Shown here piece by piece: positions 18,265 to 26,047 of a DNA stretch of 64,000 nt (the first letter of the stretch is position 1; every line of letters begins with the position of its first letter). Location of the stretch: positions 50,504 to 114,503 of the forward strand of contig JALXAM010000058.1 in NCBI GenBank assembly GCA_026992075.1. The letters are read 5' to 3'. A model generated the notes under the pieces. The model did no database searches. It had not been told where the DNA came from and was given only the letters and a program-made list of their open reading frames with translations. This stretch comes from Sedimenticola sp. (lineage in GTDB: Bacteria > Pseudomonadota > Gammaproteobacteria > Chromatiales > Chromatiaceae). The position numbers were made by a program, and so were the translations under genes.

Positions 18265-19338
18265 ATGCCCGGTCTTCCGCCCATGAGGGGAGCAGGAGCA
18301 GCGGCGCTGATGCTGGCGCTGTTGTGGCTCACCGCGCCCCTTTTCGCCGCGGTCTCCCACGACAAGCCACCGGGGCTGGTGGAGAACCCCGGGACCGATC
18401 TGTGGCGCGAGGTACGGCGACGGGCGCCGGAGCTGCAGGCGCTGCAACAGGCGGGCAAGCGTGGGCCGGTGCGGACCCAGGTGCAGGGGGTGGACACCAC
18501 CCGGCTCATCAACGCCCGGGGCGAGCAGTGGCGGCTCTATCGTCACCGCTGGCTGATTCCCGGATCGCTGTGGCTCCTCGGCGGAGTGGCGGCTCTGGTG
18601 GTGCTTCTCTACCTGGCGGTGGCCCTGCGTCTGCCGCCCCCCCGGGAGAGTGGCCGGCGGCTGCTGCGTTTCGAGACCTACGAGCGGACCCTGCACTGGT
18701 TCATGGCGGCGTTGTTCCTCTTTCTCGGCCTCACCGGGCTGCTGCTGCTCTGGGGCCGGCCGCTGCTGATTCCCCTGCTGGGCAAACCGGCCTTTTCCGC
18801 CATCGCTTCCGCCAGCAAGGAGGGGCACAACCTGATGGGGCCGGTATTCCTGGTGTCGCTGCTGCTCTTCTTCGCCCGTTTCTGGCGTCGCAACCTCTAC
18901 CAGCGGGGAGACTTCGCCTGGCTCGCCCGACTGGGCGGGCTGCTGGGCAGGGGGCCGCTGCGGGTGGGTTTCTTCAATCTGGGGGAGAAGGTGCTCTTCT
19001 GGCTGGTGGTGCTGGTGGGACTGGCCATCTCCCTGGCGGGGCTGGTGCTGCTGTTTCCCAATTTCGGTCAGGGCAGGGTGGTGATGGAGGCCGCCCACCT
19101 GGTGCATACCCTGGGGGCGGTGCTGCTGCTGGCGGTGGTCCTGGGCCACATCTACATGGCCAAGGCGGTGAAAGGCACCCTGGAGGGAATGACCGGCGGC
19201 TACGTGGAATACAACTGGGCCCGGGAACACCACGGCGCCTGGGCGGCCGATACCGAGGCGGCGGGCCGGGTGCTCTCCGTGGAGGAGGTGGAGAGCCGCA
19301 GGGGCCAGCGCTCCCTGGTGAAGGAGGGCGGGACATGA
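18265..19338 (+). CDS. fdhC: Formate dehydrogenase cytochrome b (gamma) subunit
   Basis: 357 residues. The N terminus bears a signal-like segment (AALMLALLWLTAPLFAAVS), a short periplasmic stretch, then membrane helices: LLGGVAALVVLLYLAVAL, TLHWFMAALFLFLGLTGLLLL, MGPVFLVSLLLFFARF, LFWLVVLVGLAISLAGLVLLF and VHTLGAVLLLAVVLGHIYMA. The conserved haem-ligand histidines in LHW and GHIYMA fit the FdoI/FdhC family. It links the periplasmic enzyme to the quinone pool. Confidence 0.92.
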   Translation: MPGLPPMRGAGAAALMLALLWLTAPLFAAVSHDKPPGLVENPGTDLWREVRRRAPELQALQQAGKRGPVRTQVQGVDTTRLINARGEQWRLYRHRWLIPGSLWLLGGVAALVVLLYLAVALRLPPPRESGRRLLRFETYERTLHWFMAALFLFLGLTGLLLLWGRPLLIPLLGKPAFSAIASASKEGHNLMGPVFLVSLLLFFARFWRRNLYQRGDFAWLARLGGLLGRGPLRVGFFNLGEKVLFWLVVLVGLAISLAGLVLLFPNFGQGRVVMEAAHLVHTLGAVLLLAVVLGHIYMAKAVKGTLEGMTGGYVEYNWAREHHGAWAADTEAAGRVLSVEEVESRRGQRSLVKEGGT

Positions 19339-19976
19339 TCGCCTGGTTCATCGACGGTCCCTTCTGGTATTTCTCCTTTACCGTCTTCCTGGTGGCTTCG
19401 GTGTGGAAGCTGGTGGCCATCATCGCTCGGGGCAGGCCCCGCAACCTGGCCAAGCCGAGAAAGACGCCGGGCGGCGGCGCACTGGCCACCATCTTCCGGC
19501 GCTTCGTTCCCTATCCGGAATTCCGCAAGGCGTCGCGGGTGCAGTTCCGGGCCGGTTACCTGTTTCATCTCGGCCTGCTGGCATTGCTCTTTTTCGCCGC
19601 GCCGCACGTGGAGTTCATCTCCCGGCGGATCACCGGCTTCTCCTGGCCGGCCATGCCGCACTGGGCCTTCATTTTCACCGGTGAGCTGGCGCTCGGCGGG
19701 CTGCTGTTTCTCATCGTCTACCGGCTCATGAACCCGGTGACCCGTTACCTCTCCTCCTGGGGCGATCATTTTTCCTCCTGGCTGGTCTTCCTGGTGATGC
19801 TCACCGGCTGCCTGGCCCTGCTGCGCTCCCACGAGAGCCTGCGCCTGGTCCATCTCTTTCTGGCCGAGCTGCTGCTGCTCTGGTTTCCCTTCGGCAGCCT
19901 GGTACACGCCATCACCTTTCCCCTGAGCCGCGGTTTCACCGGCGCGGTCTACCATCGCAAGGGGGTGAATCTCTGA
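19335..19976 (+). CDS. Isp1-like / NarI-type membrane cytochrome b in fdh operon
   Basis: 213-residue polytopic protein with about five helices. The histidine-containing segments GYLFHLGLLALLFFAAPH and LVHLFLAELLLLWFPFGSLVH suggest haem b ligands. It is clearly homologous, over its length, to Isp1 of the hydrogenase operon in this window (shared TIFxRF, HxxFLP-type turns and the C-terminal LWFPFG/LWLPFG). It overlaps fdhC by 4 bp and the HdrD-like gene by 1 bp, so FDH has its own Isp1/Isp2-type module. Confidence 0.88.
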   Translation: MIAWFIDGPFWYFSFTVFLVASVWKLVAIIARGRPRNLAKPRKTPGGGALATIFRRFVPYPEFRKASRVQFRAGYLFHLGLLALLFFAAPHVEFISRRITGFSWPAMPHWAFIFTGELALGGLLFLIVYRLMNPVTRYLSSWGDHFSSWLVFLVMLTGCLALLRSHESLRLVHLFLAELLLLWFPFGSLVHAITFPLSRGFTGAVYHRKGVNL

Positions 19977-21349
19977 TGGCCGTGAACATGGAAGTCTTTC
20001 ACCAGTTCCTGGGTCAGATCGCCCAGCTCGGCGCAAGGGCGAAGCCGGCCCGGCTGTCCGACCAGGAGCGGGTGCAGCAGGCTAAATCGGTGCTGCGGGA
20101 GGGCCTCAGGGCGGAGCAGGCGGGGGACCTGGAGTCCTGCATGCACTGCGGGCTCTGTGCCGAAGCCTGCCATTTTCGTGTCGGCACCGACAATCCCCGC
20201 TATACGCCGGCGGCCAAGTTCCAGCTCGCCCGGCGGGTCTACCGGCGCGAAGTGGGGCCCTTCCGTTGGCTATACCGGCTGGCCACGCGGGAGATCACGG
20301 TTCAGGATCTGCTGGATGCCCAGGAGCTGGTGTTCGATTCCTGCACCACCTGCGGGCGCTGCACCCTGATCTGCCCCATGGGCATCAACATCGCCGGCCT
20401 GGTGACCCTCACCCGCCACGCCCTGGCCAGCGCCGGCCTGATCCCCGACGACCTGGCCGCGGTGGAACAGGAGCAGGGTGAGAACGGCACCGTCTTCGGC
20501 GCCGGGCCGGAACACCTGGAACAGGCACTGGAGCAGCTTCGTTCCCAGGGAATCGAGGCGCCCTTGGACAAGCCACAGGCCGAGGTGATGGTACTCACCT
20601 CAGTGGTGGACCTGCTGTTGTTCAACGACCAGCTCGCCAGCACCGTGCGTCTGCTCAACAAGCTGGGGCTGGACTGGACCTTCCGCAGCAACGCCTTCGA
20701 GGGGGCCAACTTCGGCTACCTGGCCGGTTGCGGCGAGGTGCAGAAGAAGGCCACCCTGCGGGTGATCGAGGAGGCGGTGTCCATCGGTGCCAAGGCGGTG
20801 ATCGTGCCCGAATGTGGTCATGCCTACCCGGCGCTGCGCTGGGAAGGGGCCAATGTCTACGGCAAACCGCTTCCCTTCGATGTCTACGCCATCTCCGAGT
20901 TCATCGGCCTGATGCTGCGCGAAGGGCGGTTGCAGCTGCCCGGCGCCCTGGAGGGGGAGGTGGTCACCTACCACGACCCCTGCAAGGTGGGACGCCACTC
21001 CGGCGTCTTCCAGGAGCCGCGGGAGGTGCTGCAGGCCCTGGGCGCCGAGCTGCACGAGATGCCCTCCCATGCACTCACCAATTGGTGCTGCGGCGGTGGG
21101 GCGGGGCTCTTCGTCATCAACAGCACCGCACCCCTGCGGCGCGCCGCCTTCGAGATCAAGAAGCGGGAGGTGGAGCAGACCGGCGCGGCCAAGGTGGTGA
21201 TGGCCTGCGGCAGCTGCCGTCTCAATTTCATCAAGGGCCAGGAGGACACCGGCATGGCGGGCGAGATCGTCAGCCTGGTGGCCCTGGTGGGCGAGCACCT
21301 GGAAACACCCGATCCCGACCGGGGGATCCCGGAGAAAACCACCGAATGA
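19976..21349 (+). CDS. Isp2/HdrD-like iron-sulfur protein in fdh operon
   Basis: 457 residues. Two [4Fe-4S] motifs (CMHCGLCAEACHF near residue 47, CTTCGRCTLICPMG near 124) and a C-terminal CCG domain (HDPCKVGRHSG, NWCCGGGAG, ACGSCRLNF), the non-cubane cluster motif of heterodisulfide reductase HdrD. An upstream partial CCG-like element is PECGHAYPALRWEG. It resembles Isp2 of the hydrogenase operon (27762-29150) almost throughout. Probable role: electron transfer between the membrane cytochrome and a cytoplasmic partner; partner unknown. Confidence 0.9.
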   Translation: MAVNMEVFHQFLGQIAQLGARAKPARLSDQERVQQAKSVLREGLRAEQAGDLESCMHCGLCAEACHFRVGTDNPRYTPAAKFQLARRVYRREVGPFRWLYRLATREITVQDLLDAQELVFDSCTTCGRCTLICPMGINIAGLVTLTRHALASAGLIPDDLAAVEQEQGENGTVFGAGPEHLEQALEQLRSQGIEAPLDKPQAEVMVLTSVVDLLLFNDQLASTVRLLNKLGLDWTFRSNAFEGANFGYLAGCGEVQKKATLRVIEEAVSIGAKAVIVPECGHAYPALRWEGANVYGKPLPFDVYAISEFIGLMLREGRLQLPGALEGEVVTYHDPCKVGRHSGVFQEPREVLQALGAELHEMPSHALTNWCCGGGAGLFVINSTAPLRRAAFEIKKREVEQTGAAKVVMACGSCRLNFIKGQEDTGMAGEIVSLVALVGEHLETPDPDRGIPEKTTE

Positions 21350-21409
21350 ATCGTCCCGGGTCGGTTCCGGCCCGTGGTCAAGAGATACCGCAACAACAAG
21401 GAGAACGAG

Positions 21410-21883
21410 ATGCAAAGATCGCTCAGTCTCGACCCGGAGAAATGCACCGGTTGCCTGCAGTGCGAAATGGCCTGTTCCAACGAGTACGAGGGGCGCTTCA
21501 ATCCGGCCCACTCGCGTATCAAGGTGTTCGCCTTCCACGACGAGGGGCGCTTCGTGCCCTACACCTGCACCCAGTGTGCCGATGCCTGGTGTCGCAACGC
21601 CTGCCCGGTGGACGCCATCGCCATCGATGCCAACACCGGCGCCAAGGTGATCGTGGAGAACCGCTGCGTGGGCTGCAAGGTGTGCACCATCGCCTGCCCC
21701 TTCGGCACGGTGAACTACGATCACACCCGCGGCAAGGTGATGAAGTGTGACCTCTGTGGCGGCGACCCGGCCTGTGCCCGGGCCTGTCCCACGGGAGCCA
21801 TCACCTGGGTGGATGCCGACTGGACCGGTTACGACCGTATGCGCCAGTGGGCGGAAAAGACCGACAACGCGGCGCACGTCTGA
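21410..21883 (+). CDS. aorA: Aldehyde oxidoreductase iron-sulfur subunit (AorA-like)
   Basis: 157-residue polyferredoxin with four cluster motifs: CTGCLQCEMACS, CTQCADAWCRNACP, CVGCKVCTIACP and CDLCGGDPACARACP. ATG 21410 follows AAGGAG. It is located directly before the aldehyde ferredoxin oxidoreductase gene, as in the aorABC operon of Aromatoleum, where this subunit forms an electron-conducting filament. A 60-bp gap after the Isp2-like gene leaves open whether aor shares the fdh transcript. Confidence 0.88.
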   Translation: MQRSLSLDPEKCTGCLQCEMACSNEYEGRFNPAHSRIKVFAFHDEGRFVPYTCTQCADAWCRNACPVDAIAIDANTGAKVIVENRCVGCKVCTIACPFGTVNYDHTRGKVMKCDLCGGDPACARACPTGAITWVDADWTGYDRMRQWAEKTDNAAHV

Positions 21884-21896
21884 GGAGGAAACGACC

Positions 21897-23744
21897 ATGG
21901 GTTGGCAAAAGAAGATCCTGCGCGTGAACCTCACCGAGGGCACCTGCACCCCCGAGCCTCTCAACATGGAGTGGGCGAACCAGTATCTTGGCCAGCGCGG
22001 TCTGGCCACCAAGTACCTGGTGGAGGAGGTGGACCCCAAGGTGGACCCCCTTTCGCCGGAGAACAAGCTCATCTTCGCCACCGGGCCGCTCACCGGCACC
22101 CCCGCCTCCACCAGCGCCCGTTACTCGGTGATCACCAAGGGGCCGCTCACCGGCGCGGTGGCCTGCTCCAACTCCGGCGGTTATTTCGGAGCCGAGCTGA
22201 AGTTCGCCGGCTGGGACATGATCATCTTCGAGGGACGTTCCGATAAACCGGTCTATCTCTACATCAACGACGACGATGCGCGGCTGCTGCCGGCCGACGA
22301 GCTCTGGGGCAAGAGCACCTGGGAGACGGAAAAGGCGCTGCACCGCATGCACCAGGATCCCCAGCTGCGGGTCTCCTGCATCGGCCGGGCGGGGGAGAAC
22401 CAGGTGCTCTACGCCTGCGTGGTGAACGATCTCCACCGGGCGGCGGGACGTTCCGGCGTGGGCGCGGTGATGGGATCCAAGAACCTCAAGGCGATCGCGG
22501 TGCGCGGCAGCCAGGGCACCCAGGTGGCCGACCCGCAGCGGTTCCTGCAGGTGGTGGCCGAGAAGAAGCGGATCCTGGCGGAGAACGCGGTCACCGGCCA
22601 AGGGCTGCCCACCTACGGCACCCAGGTGCTGATGAACATCATCAACGAGCTGGGCGCTCTGCCCACGCGCAACGCTCGCGAAGTGCAGTTCGAAGGGGCG
22701 GACAAGGTCTCCGGCGAGGCCATGCACGAACCGCGCGGCAGCGAGGGCAAACCCAATCTGGTGCGCAACCAGGCCTGCTTCGGCTGCACCATCGCCTGCG
22801 GCCGCATCGCCCGCATCGACAAGGAGCATTTCACCGTCATCAACAAGCCCGAGTACTGGGGCGCATCCGGCGGGCTGGAGTACGAGAACGCCTGGTCCAT
22901 GGGGCCCGATTGTGGCGTGGACGACCTGGACGCCATGACCTACGCCAACTTCATCTGCAACGAGCAGGGCATCGATCCCATCTCCTTCGGTTCCACCCTG
23001 GCGGCGGCCATGGAGCTGTACGAGGCCGGCGCCATCACCGACGAGCACACCGGCGGCGTGCCGCTGAAGTTCGGCTCCGCCGAGGCGCTGGCCAAAATGG
23101 TGGAGGCGGTGGCCAACGGCGAGGGTTTCGGCAAGGATCTTGGCCTGGGCTCCAAGCGGCTGTGCGAGAAGTACGGCAAGCCCGAACTCTCCATGACGGT
23201 GAAGGGCCAGGAGTTCCCCGCCTACGATCCCCGCGGAATCCAGGGCATGGGGCTCACCTACGCCACCTCCAACCGAGGCGCCTGCCATCTGCGCAGCTAC
23301 ACCGTCTCCTCGGAGGTGCTGGGCATCCCGGAAAAGACCGACCCCTTGGTCACCGAGGGCAAGCCGGCGCTGGTGAAGGCGTTCCAGGACGTCACCGCGG
23401 CGGTGGACTCCTCCGGGCTCTGCCTGTTCAGCACCTTCGCCTGGAGCCTGGAGGACATCCAGCCCCAGATCGACGCGGCCTGCGAGGGGGAGTGGAGCCT
23501 GGACCGGCTGATGGAGATGGGGGAGCGCATCTGGAACCTGGAGCGCCAGTTCAACCTGGCGGCCGGCATCGACGGTTCCGAAGACCGCCTGCCCAAGCGG
23601 CTGGTCACCGAGCCGGCCAGCAGCGGGCCGGCCAAGGGAATGGTGAACCGACTGGACGAGATGCTGCCGGAGTACTACCAGCTGCGTGGCTGGACGCCCG
23701 ACGGCGTGCCAACTCCGGAAACGCTGCAGCGACTGGGGTTGTGA
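21897..23744 (+). CDS. aorB: Aldehyde ferredoxin oxidoreductase, tungsten catalytic subunit (AorB-like)
   Basis: 615 residues, family length. The N-terminal W-pterin domain (GWQKKILRVNLTEG, YLGQRGLATKYL, ARYSVITKGPLTG), the [4Fe-4S] Cys trio CFGCTIAC near residue 290 and the C-terminal Cys in SSGLCLFSTF are present. Enzymes of this family oxidise aldehydes to acids with a tungsto-bis-pterin and can reduce acids. There is no signal peptide, so it is cytoplasmic. ATG follows GAGGAGG. Confidence 0.94.
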   Translation: MGWQKKILRVNLTEGTCTPEPLNMEWANQYLGQRGLATKYLVEEVDPKVDPLSPENKLIFATGPLTGTPASTSARYSVITKGPLTGAVACSNSGGYFGAELKFAGWDMIIFEGRSDKPVYLYINDDDARLLPADELWGKSTWETEKALHRMHQDPQLRVSCIGRAGENQVLYACVVNDLHRAAGRSGVGAVMGSKNLKAIAVRGSQGTQVADPQRFLQVVAEKKRILAENAVTGQGLPTYGTQVLMNIINELGALPTRNAREVQFEGADKVSGEAMHEPRGSEGKPNLVRNQACFGCTIACGRIARIDKEHFTVINKPEYWGASGGLEYENAWSMGPDCGVDDLDAMTYANFICNEQGIDPISFGSTLAAAMELYEAGAITDEHTGGVPLKFGSAEALAKMVEAVANGEGFGKDLGLGSKRLCEKYGKPELSMTVKGQEFPAYDPRGIQGMGLTYATSNRGACHLRSYTVSSEVLGIPEKTDPLVTEGKPALVKAFQDVTAAVDSSGLCLFSTFAWSLEDIQPQIDAACEGEWSLDRLMEMGERIWNLERQFNLAAGIDGSEDRLPKRLVTEPASSGPAKGMVNRLDEMLPEYYQLRGWTPDGVPTPETLQRLGL

Positions 23745-23745
23745 G

Positions 23746-24978
23746 ATGAAGTACGTGATCGTGGGCAGCGGACCTGCCGGGGTCACGGCAGCGGAGACCC
23801 TGCGCGCCAACGACCCGCAGGGGGAGATCCTGCTCATCGGTGACGAGCCGGGCCCCCCCTATTCGCGCATGGCGATTCCCTACCTGCTGGAGGGGAGCAT
23901 CGGGGAGGAGGGTACCAGGTTGCGTCCCGACCGGGACCACTTCGACCGTCTCCAGGTGGCCTTGCTGGAGGCGCGAGTGGAGTCGCTGGACAGCGAGGAT
24001 CGCCTGCTGGTGCTTTCCGACGGCGGGCGGGTCCAGTTCGACCGGCTGCTGCTGGCCACCGGCTCACGACCGGTGAACCCCCCGGTGGAGGGGCTCGACT
24101 CACCCCTGGTGCGCCACTGCTGGACCCTGGAGGATGCGCGCCACATCATGGACCACGCCTCGCAGGGCTCACGGGTGGTGCTCCTGGGGGCCGGCTTCAT
24201 CGGTTGCATCATCATGGAGGCGCTGGTGAAGCGGGGCGTGAGGCTCACCGTGGTGGAGGCGGGGGACCGCATGGTGCCGCGCATGATGGACCAGGTCGCT
24301 GGCCATCTGATCGAGCGCTGGTGCATCGAGCAGGGGATCGATGTGCGCACGAGCACACGCATCAACCTGGTAGAGGGCAATGAAAAGGGCCTGCGCCTGC
24401 AGCTGGAGCCAGGTGGCGACCTGGAGGCCGACCTGCTGGTGGTGGCAGCGGGTGTGGTGCCCAACACGGGGTTCCTGGAGGGGAGCGGTGTGACTGTTGA
24501 GCAGGGCATCCGCGTGGATGCCCGGCAACAGACCAGCGTTCCCGCCATCTACGCCGCTGGTGATGTCTGCGAGGGGGTGGACTGGGACGGCGGGCATGGT
24601 ATCCACGCCATCCAGCCCATGGCGGTTGAGACGGCGCGCGTGGCGGCCCTCAACATGGCGGGGCGGGAGACCGAGCATGTGGGCAGCATGGACATGAATG
24701 TGCTCGACACCCTGGGGCTCATCGCCACCTCTTTCGGCCGCTGGCAGGGGGTGGAAGGTGGCGACACCGCCTCCCTGCTCGACGAGCGTCGCTTCCGTTA
24801 CCTAAAGCTCCAATTCGAGGGGGAGCGGCTCATCGGCGCCATCACCCTGGGTACCACCGACCAGGTGGGCGCGCTGCGCGGCCTGATCCAGAGCCGCAGG
24901 CGGCTGGGGCGCTGGAAGGAGCGGCTGATGCAGGATCCCACCCGTTTCATGGAGGCCTGGGCGGCCATCGCTTCCTGA
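23746..24978 (+). CDS. aorC: FAD-dependent NAD(P)H oxidoreductase (AorC-like)
   Basis: 410-residue pyridine nucleotide-disulfide oxidoreductase without the redox disulfide. FAD motif VGSGPAGVTAAETLR at the N terminus, NAD motif VVLLGAGFIGCIIMEAL near residue 145, and second FAD motif IYAAGDVCEG near 270. The gene order AorA-AorB-AorC matches the three-subunit, NAD-linked AOR. It overlaps the next gene by 1 bp. Confidence 0.9.
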   Translation: MKYVIVGSGPAGVTAAETLRANDPQGEILLIGDEPGPPYSRMAIPYLLEGSIGEEGTRLRPDRDHFDRLQVALLEARVESLDSEDRLLVLSDGGRVQFDRLLLATGSRPVNPPVEGLDSPLVRHCWTLEDARHIMDHASQGSRVVLLGAGFIGCIIMEALVKRGVRLTVVEAGDRMVPRMMDQVAGHLIERWCIEQGIDVRTSTRINLVEGNEKGLRLQLEPGGDLEADLLVVAAGVVPNTGFLEGSGVTVEQGIRVDARQQTSVPAIYAAGDVCEGVDWDGGHGIHAIQPMAVETARVAALNMAGRETEHVGSMDMNVLDTLGLIATSFGRWQGVEGGDTASLLDERRFRYLKLQFEGERLIGAITLGTTDQVGALRGLIQSRRRLGRWKERLMQDPTRFMEAWAAIAS

Positions 24979-25232
24979 TGGAGATTCCGGTCACCTTCAA
25001 ACTCTATGCCTCCCTCATGGACTACCTGCCGCCCCAGGCGGAGGGTCATGCGGTGACCCTGCAGGTGCCGGAAGGCACCACCCCCATCGACCTGCTGGAA
25101 CGGCACGGCGTGCCCATGGCGGAGGTCCAGCTGGTCCTGGTCAACGGCGTTTTCCTGTCGCCGTCGCAACGCGAGCAGCCGCTGCGGGCCGGCGACACCC
25201 TGGCCGTGTGGCCGGCCGTGGCCGGTGGCTGA
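24978..25232 (+). CDS. MoaD/ThiS-family sulfur carrier ending in GG
   Basis: 84-residue ubiquitin-like protein (FKLYASLMDYLPPQ, LVLVNGVFLSP) ending AVAGG, the C-terminal di-glycine needed for thiocarboxylate formation. It likely supplies sulfur to molybdopterin for AOR. Start overlaps the aorC stop. Confidence 0.88.
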   Translation: MEIPVTFKLYASLMDYLPPQAEGHAVTLQVPEGTTPIDLLERHGVPMAEVQLVLVNGVFLSPSQREQPLRAGDTLAVWPAVAGG

Positions 25233-25512
25233 AACCGTGGTGAAGGAGATGGGGCTGGAGCCCGGCGACTTCCTGCGCGGCTTTCCATCTTTCGCCGGCA
25301 CCCTTGCCTGGCGCCCCGAAGAGGGCGGGGTTTGGCTGGAGCATCCGGAGGGAGGTGTACGCTTTCTGGTCGAACCGTTGCCACCCCGCCGCCTGGGCAG
25401 CCTCACCCTGCCGAGAACCCGGGTCACCATCCATTTCCACGGGCTGCAGGAGCCAAGCGCGGCCGCTCTGCTGGCACGGTTCGACCGGGTCTACCAGCGG
25501 GGAGGTGGTTGA
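25225..25512 (+). CDS. Hypothetical protein in aor operon
   Basis: 95-residue soluble protein beginning with GTG inside the end of the MoaD-like gene (ATG 25249 is an alternative, starting MGLEPGDFLRGFPSF). Contents: FPSFAGTLAWRPEEGG, RVTIHFHGLQEPSAAALLARF. No family recognised. The overlap of start and upstream stop and the tight position between two MoaD-like genes suggest a role in AOR cofactor assembly, which is inference. Confidence 0.7.
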   Translation: MAETVVKEMGLEPGDFLRGFPSFAGTLAWRPEEGGVWLEHPEGGVRFLVEPLPPRRLGSLTLPRTRVTIHFHGLQEPSAAALLARFDRVYQRGGG

Positions 25513-25559
25513 TTCAGGTCAATGCCTGCTTGCGGCAGCCGGCGCAACCTTTTTCCGCC

Positions 25560-25820
25560 ATGGAAATCGAGATACGACTCTTCAACAGCCTGCGCCGTTA
25601 TGGCCCGCGTCGACTGGAACTGCCCGAGGGCAGCCGGGTGCAGGAAGCGGTGCGCCGGCTGGCCATACCCCGTTCCGAGATCCACGTGGTGCTGCTCAAC
25701 GGCCGCACCATCGGCGACAACCGCAGCCTGGAAGGGGAGCGTTCGCTGCAGGACGGTGACGTGCTGGCGCTCTCCGGCCCCGTGCCCTGGAGCCGCGGCT
25801 ATGGTTCAGCGGTGGTCTGA
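25560..25820 (+). CDS. MoaD/ThiS-like protein without terminal GG
   Basis: 86-residue beta-grasp protein (IEIRLFNSLRRYGPRRLELP, VVLLNGRTIGDN, LQDGDVLALSGPVPWSRGYG) that ends SAVV instead of GG, so it cannot form the usual C-terminal thiocarboxylate unless processed. No clear ribosome site. Last gene of the aor cluster; its 3' end nearly abuts the convergent hydrogenase operon. Confidence 0.82.
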   Translation: MEIEIRLFNSLRRYGPRRLELPEGSRVQEAVRRLAIPRSEIHVVLLNGRTIGDNRSLEGERSLQDGDVLALSGPVPWSRGYGSAVV

Positions 25821-25837
25821 AACCTTGCCCTGACCGC

Positions 25838-26047
25838 TCAGCGGTTCTCCCTGCGTTTTTGCAGAAAACGGTGGAATAGGTAACCGGCAAGGCCGGCCAG
25901 CAGGATCGCGGCCAGGTGATCCGGTTCGGTGAGGTGGTGCGCCAGGTTCTGCCAGGGGCCCAGATCGTCGTGCAGTTCGGGGTGGGCCTGCGCCAGGGGC
26001 GCCGCCACCAGGAGCATCGCCAGGGAGAGAGGATTCTTTCGCATCAT
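25838..26047 (-). CDS. Small HupE-like single-helix membrane protein
   Basis: 69 residues: signal peptide (MRKNPLSLAMLLVAAPLAQA), a His-rich exposed stretch (HPELHDDLGPWQNLAHHLTEPDHL) and one helix (AAILLAGLAGYLFHRFL). The HHLTEPDHLAAIL segment recalls the HPLTGLDHLLAM motif of HupE/UreJ nickel/cobalt transporters, but the protein has only a fragment of that fold. It overlaps the hydrogenase large subunit stop as ATGA, hence co-translated with it. Confidence 0.75.
   Translation of the reverse strand: MMRKNPLSLAMLLVAAPLAQAHPELHDDLGPWQNLAHHLTEPDHLAAILLAGLAGYLFHRFLQKRRENR

Noticed and set aside
18324..19334. Large protein ahead of the Isp1-like gene
   Set aside because: It is a shadow of fdhC; the true Isp1-like start is ATG 19335 coupled to the fdhC stop.
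25848..25860. ACCGC-TCA-GCGGT hairpin as terminator between aor and hyn
   Set aside because: Short stem, no T run on either strand, and it lies inside the last codons of the small membrane protein.
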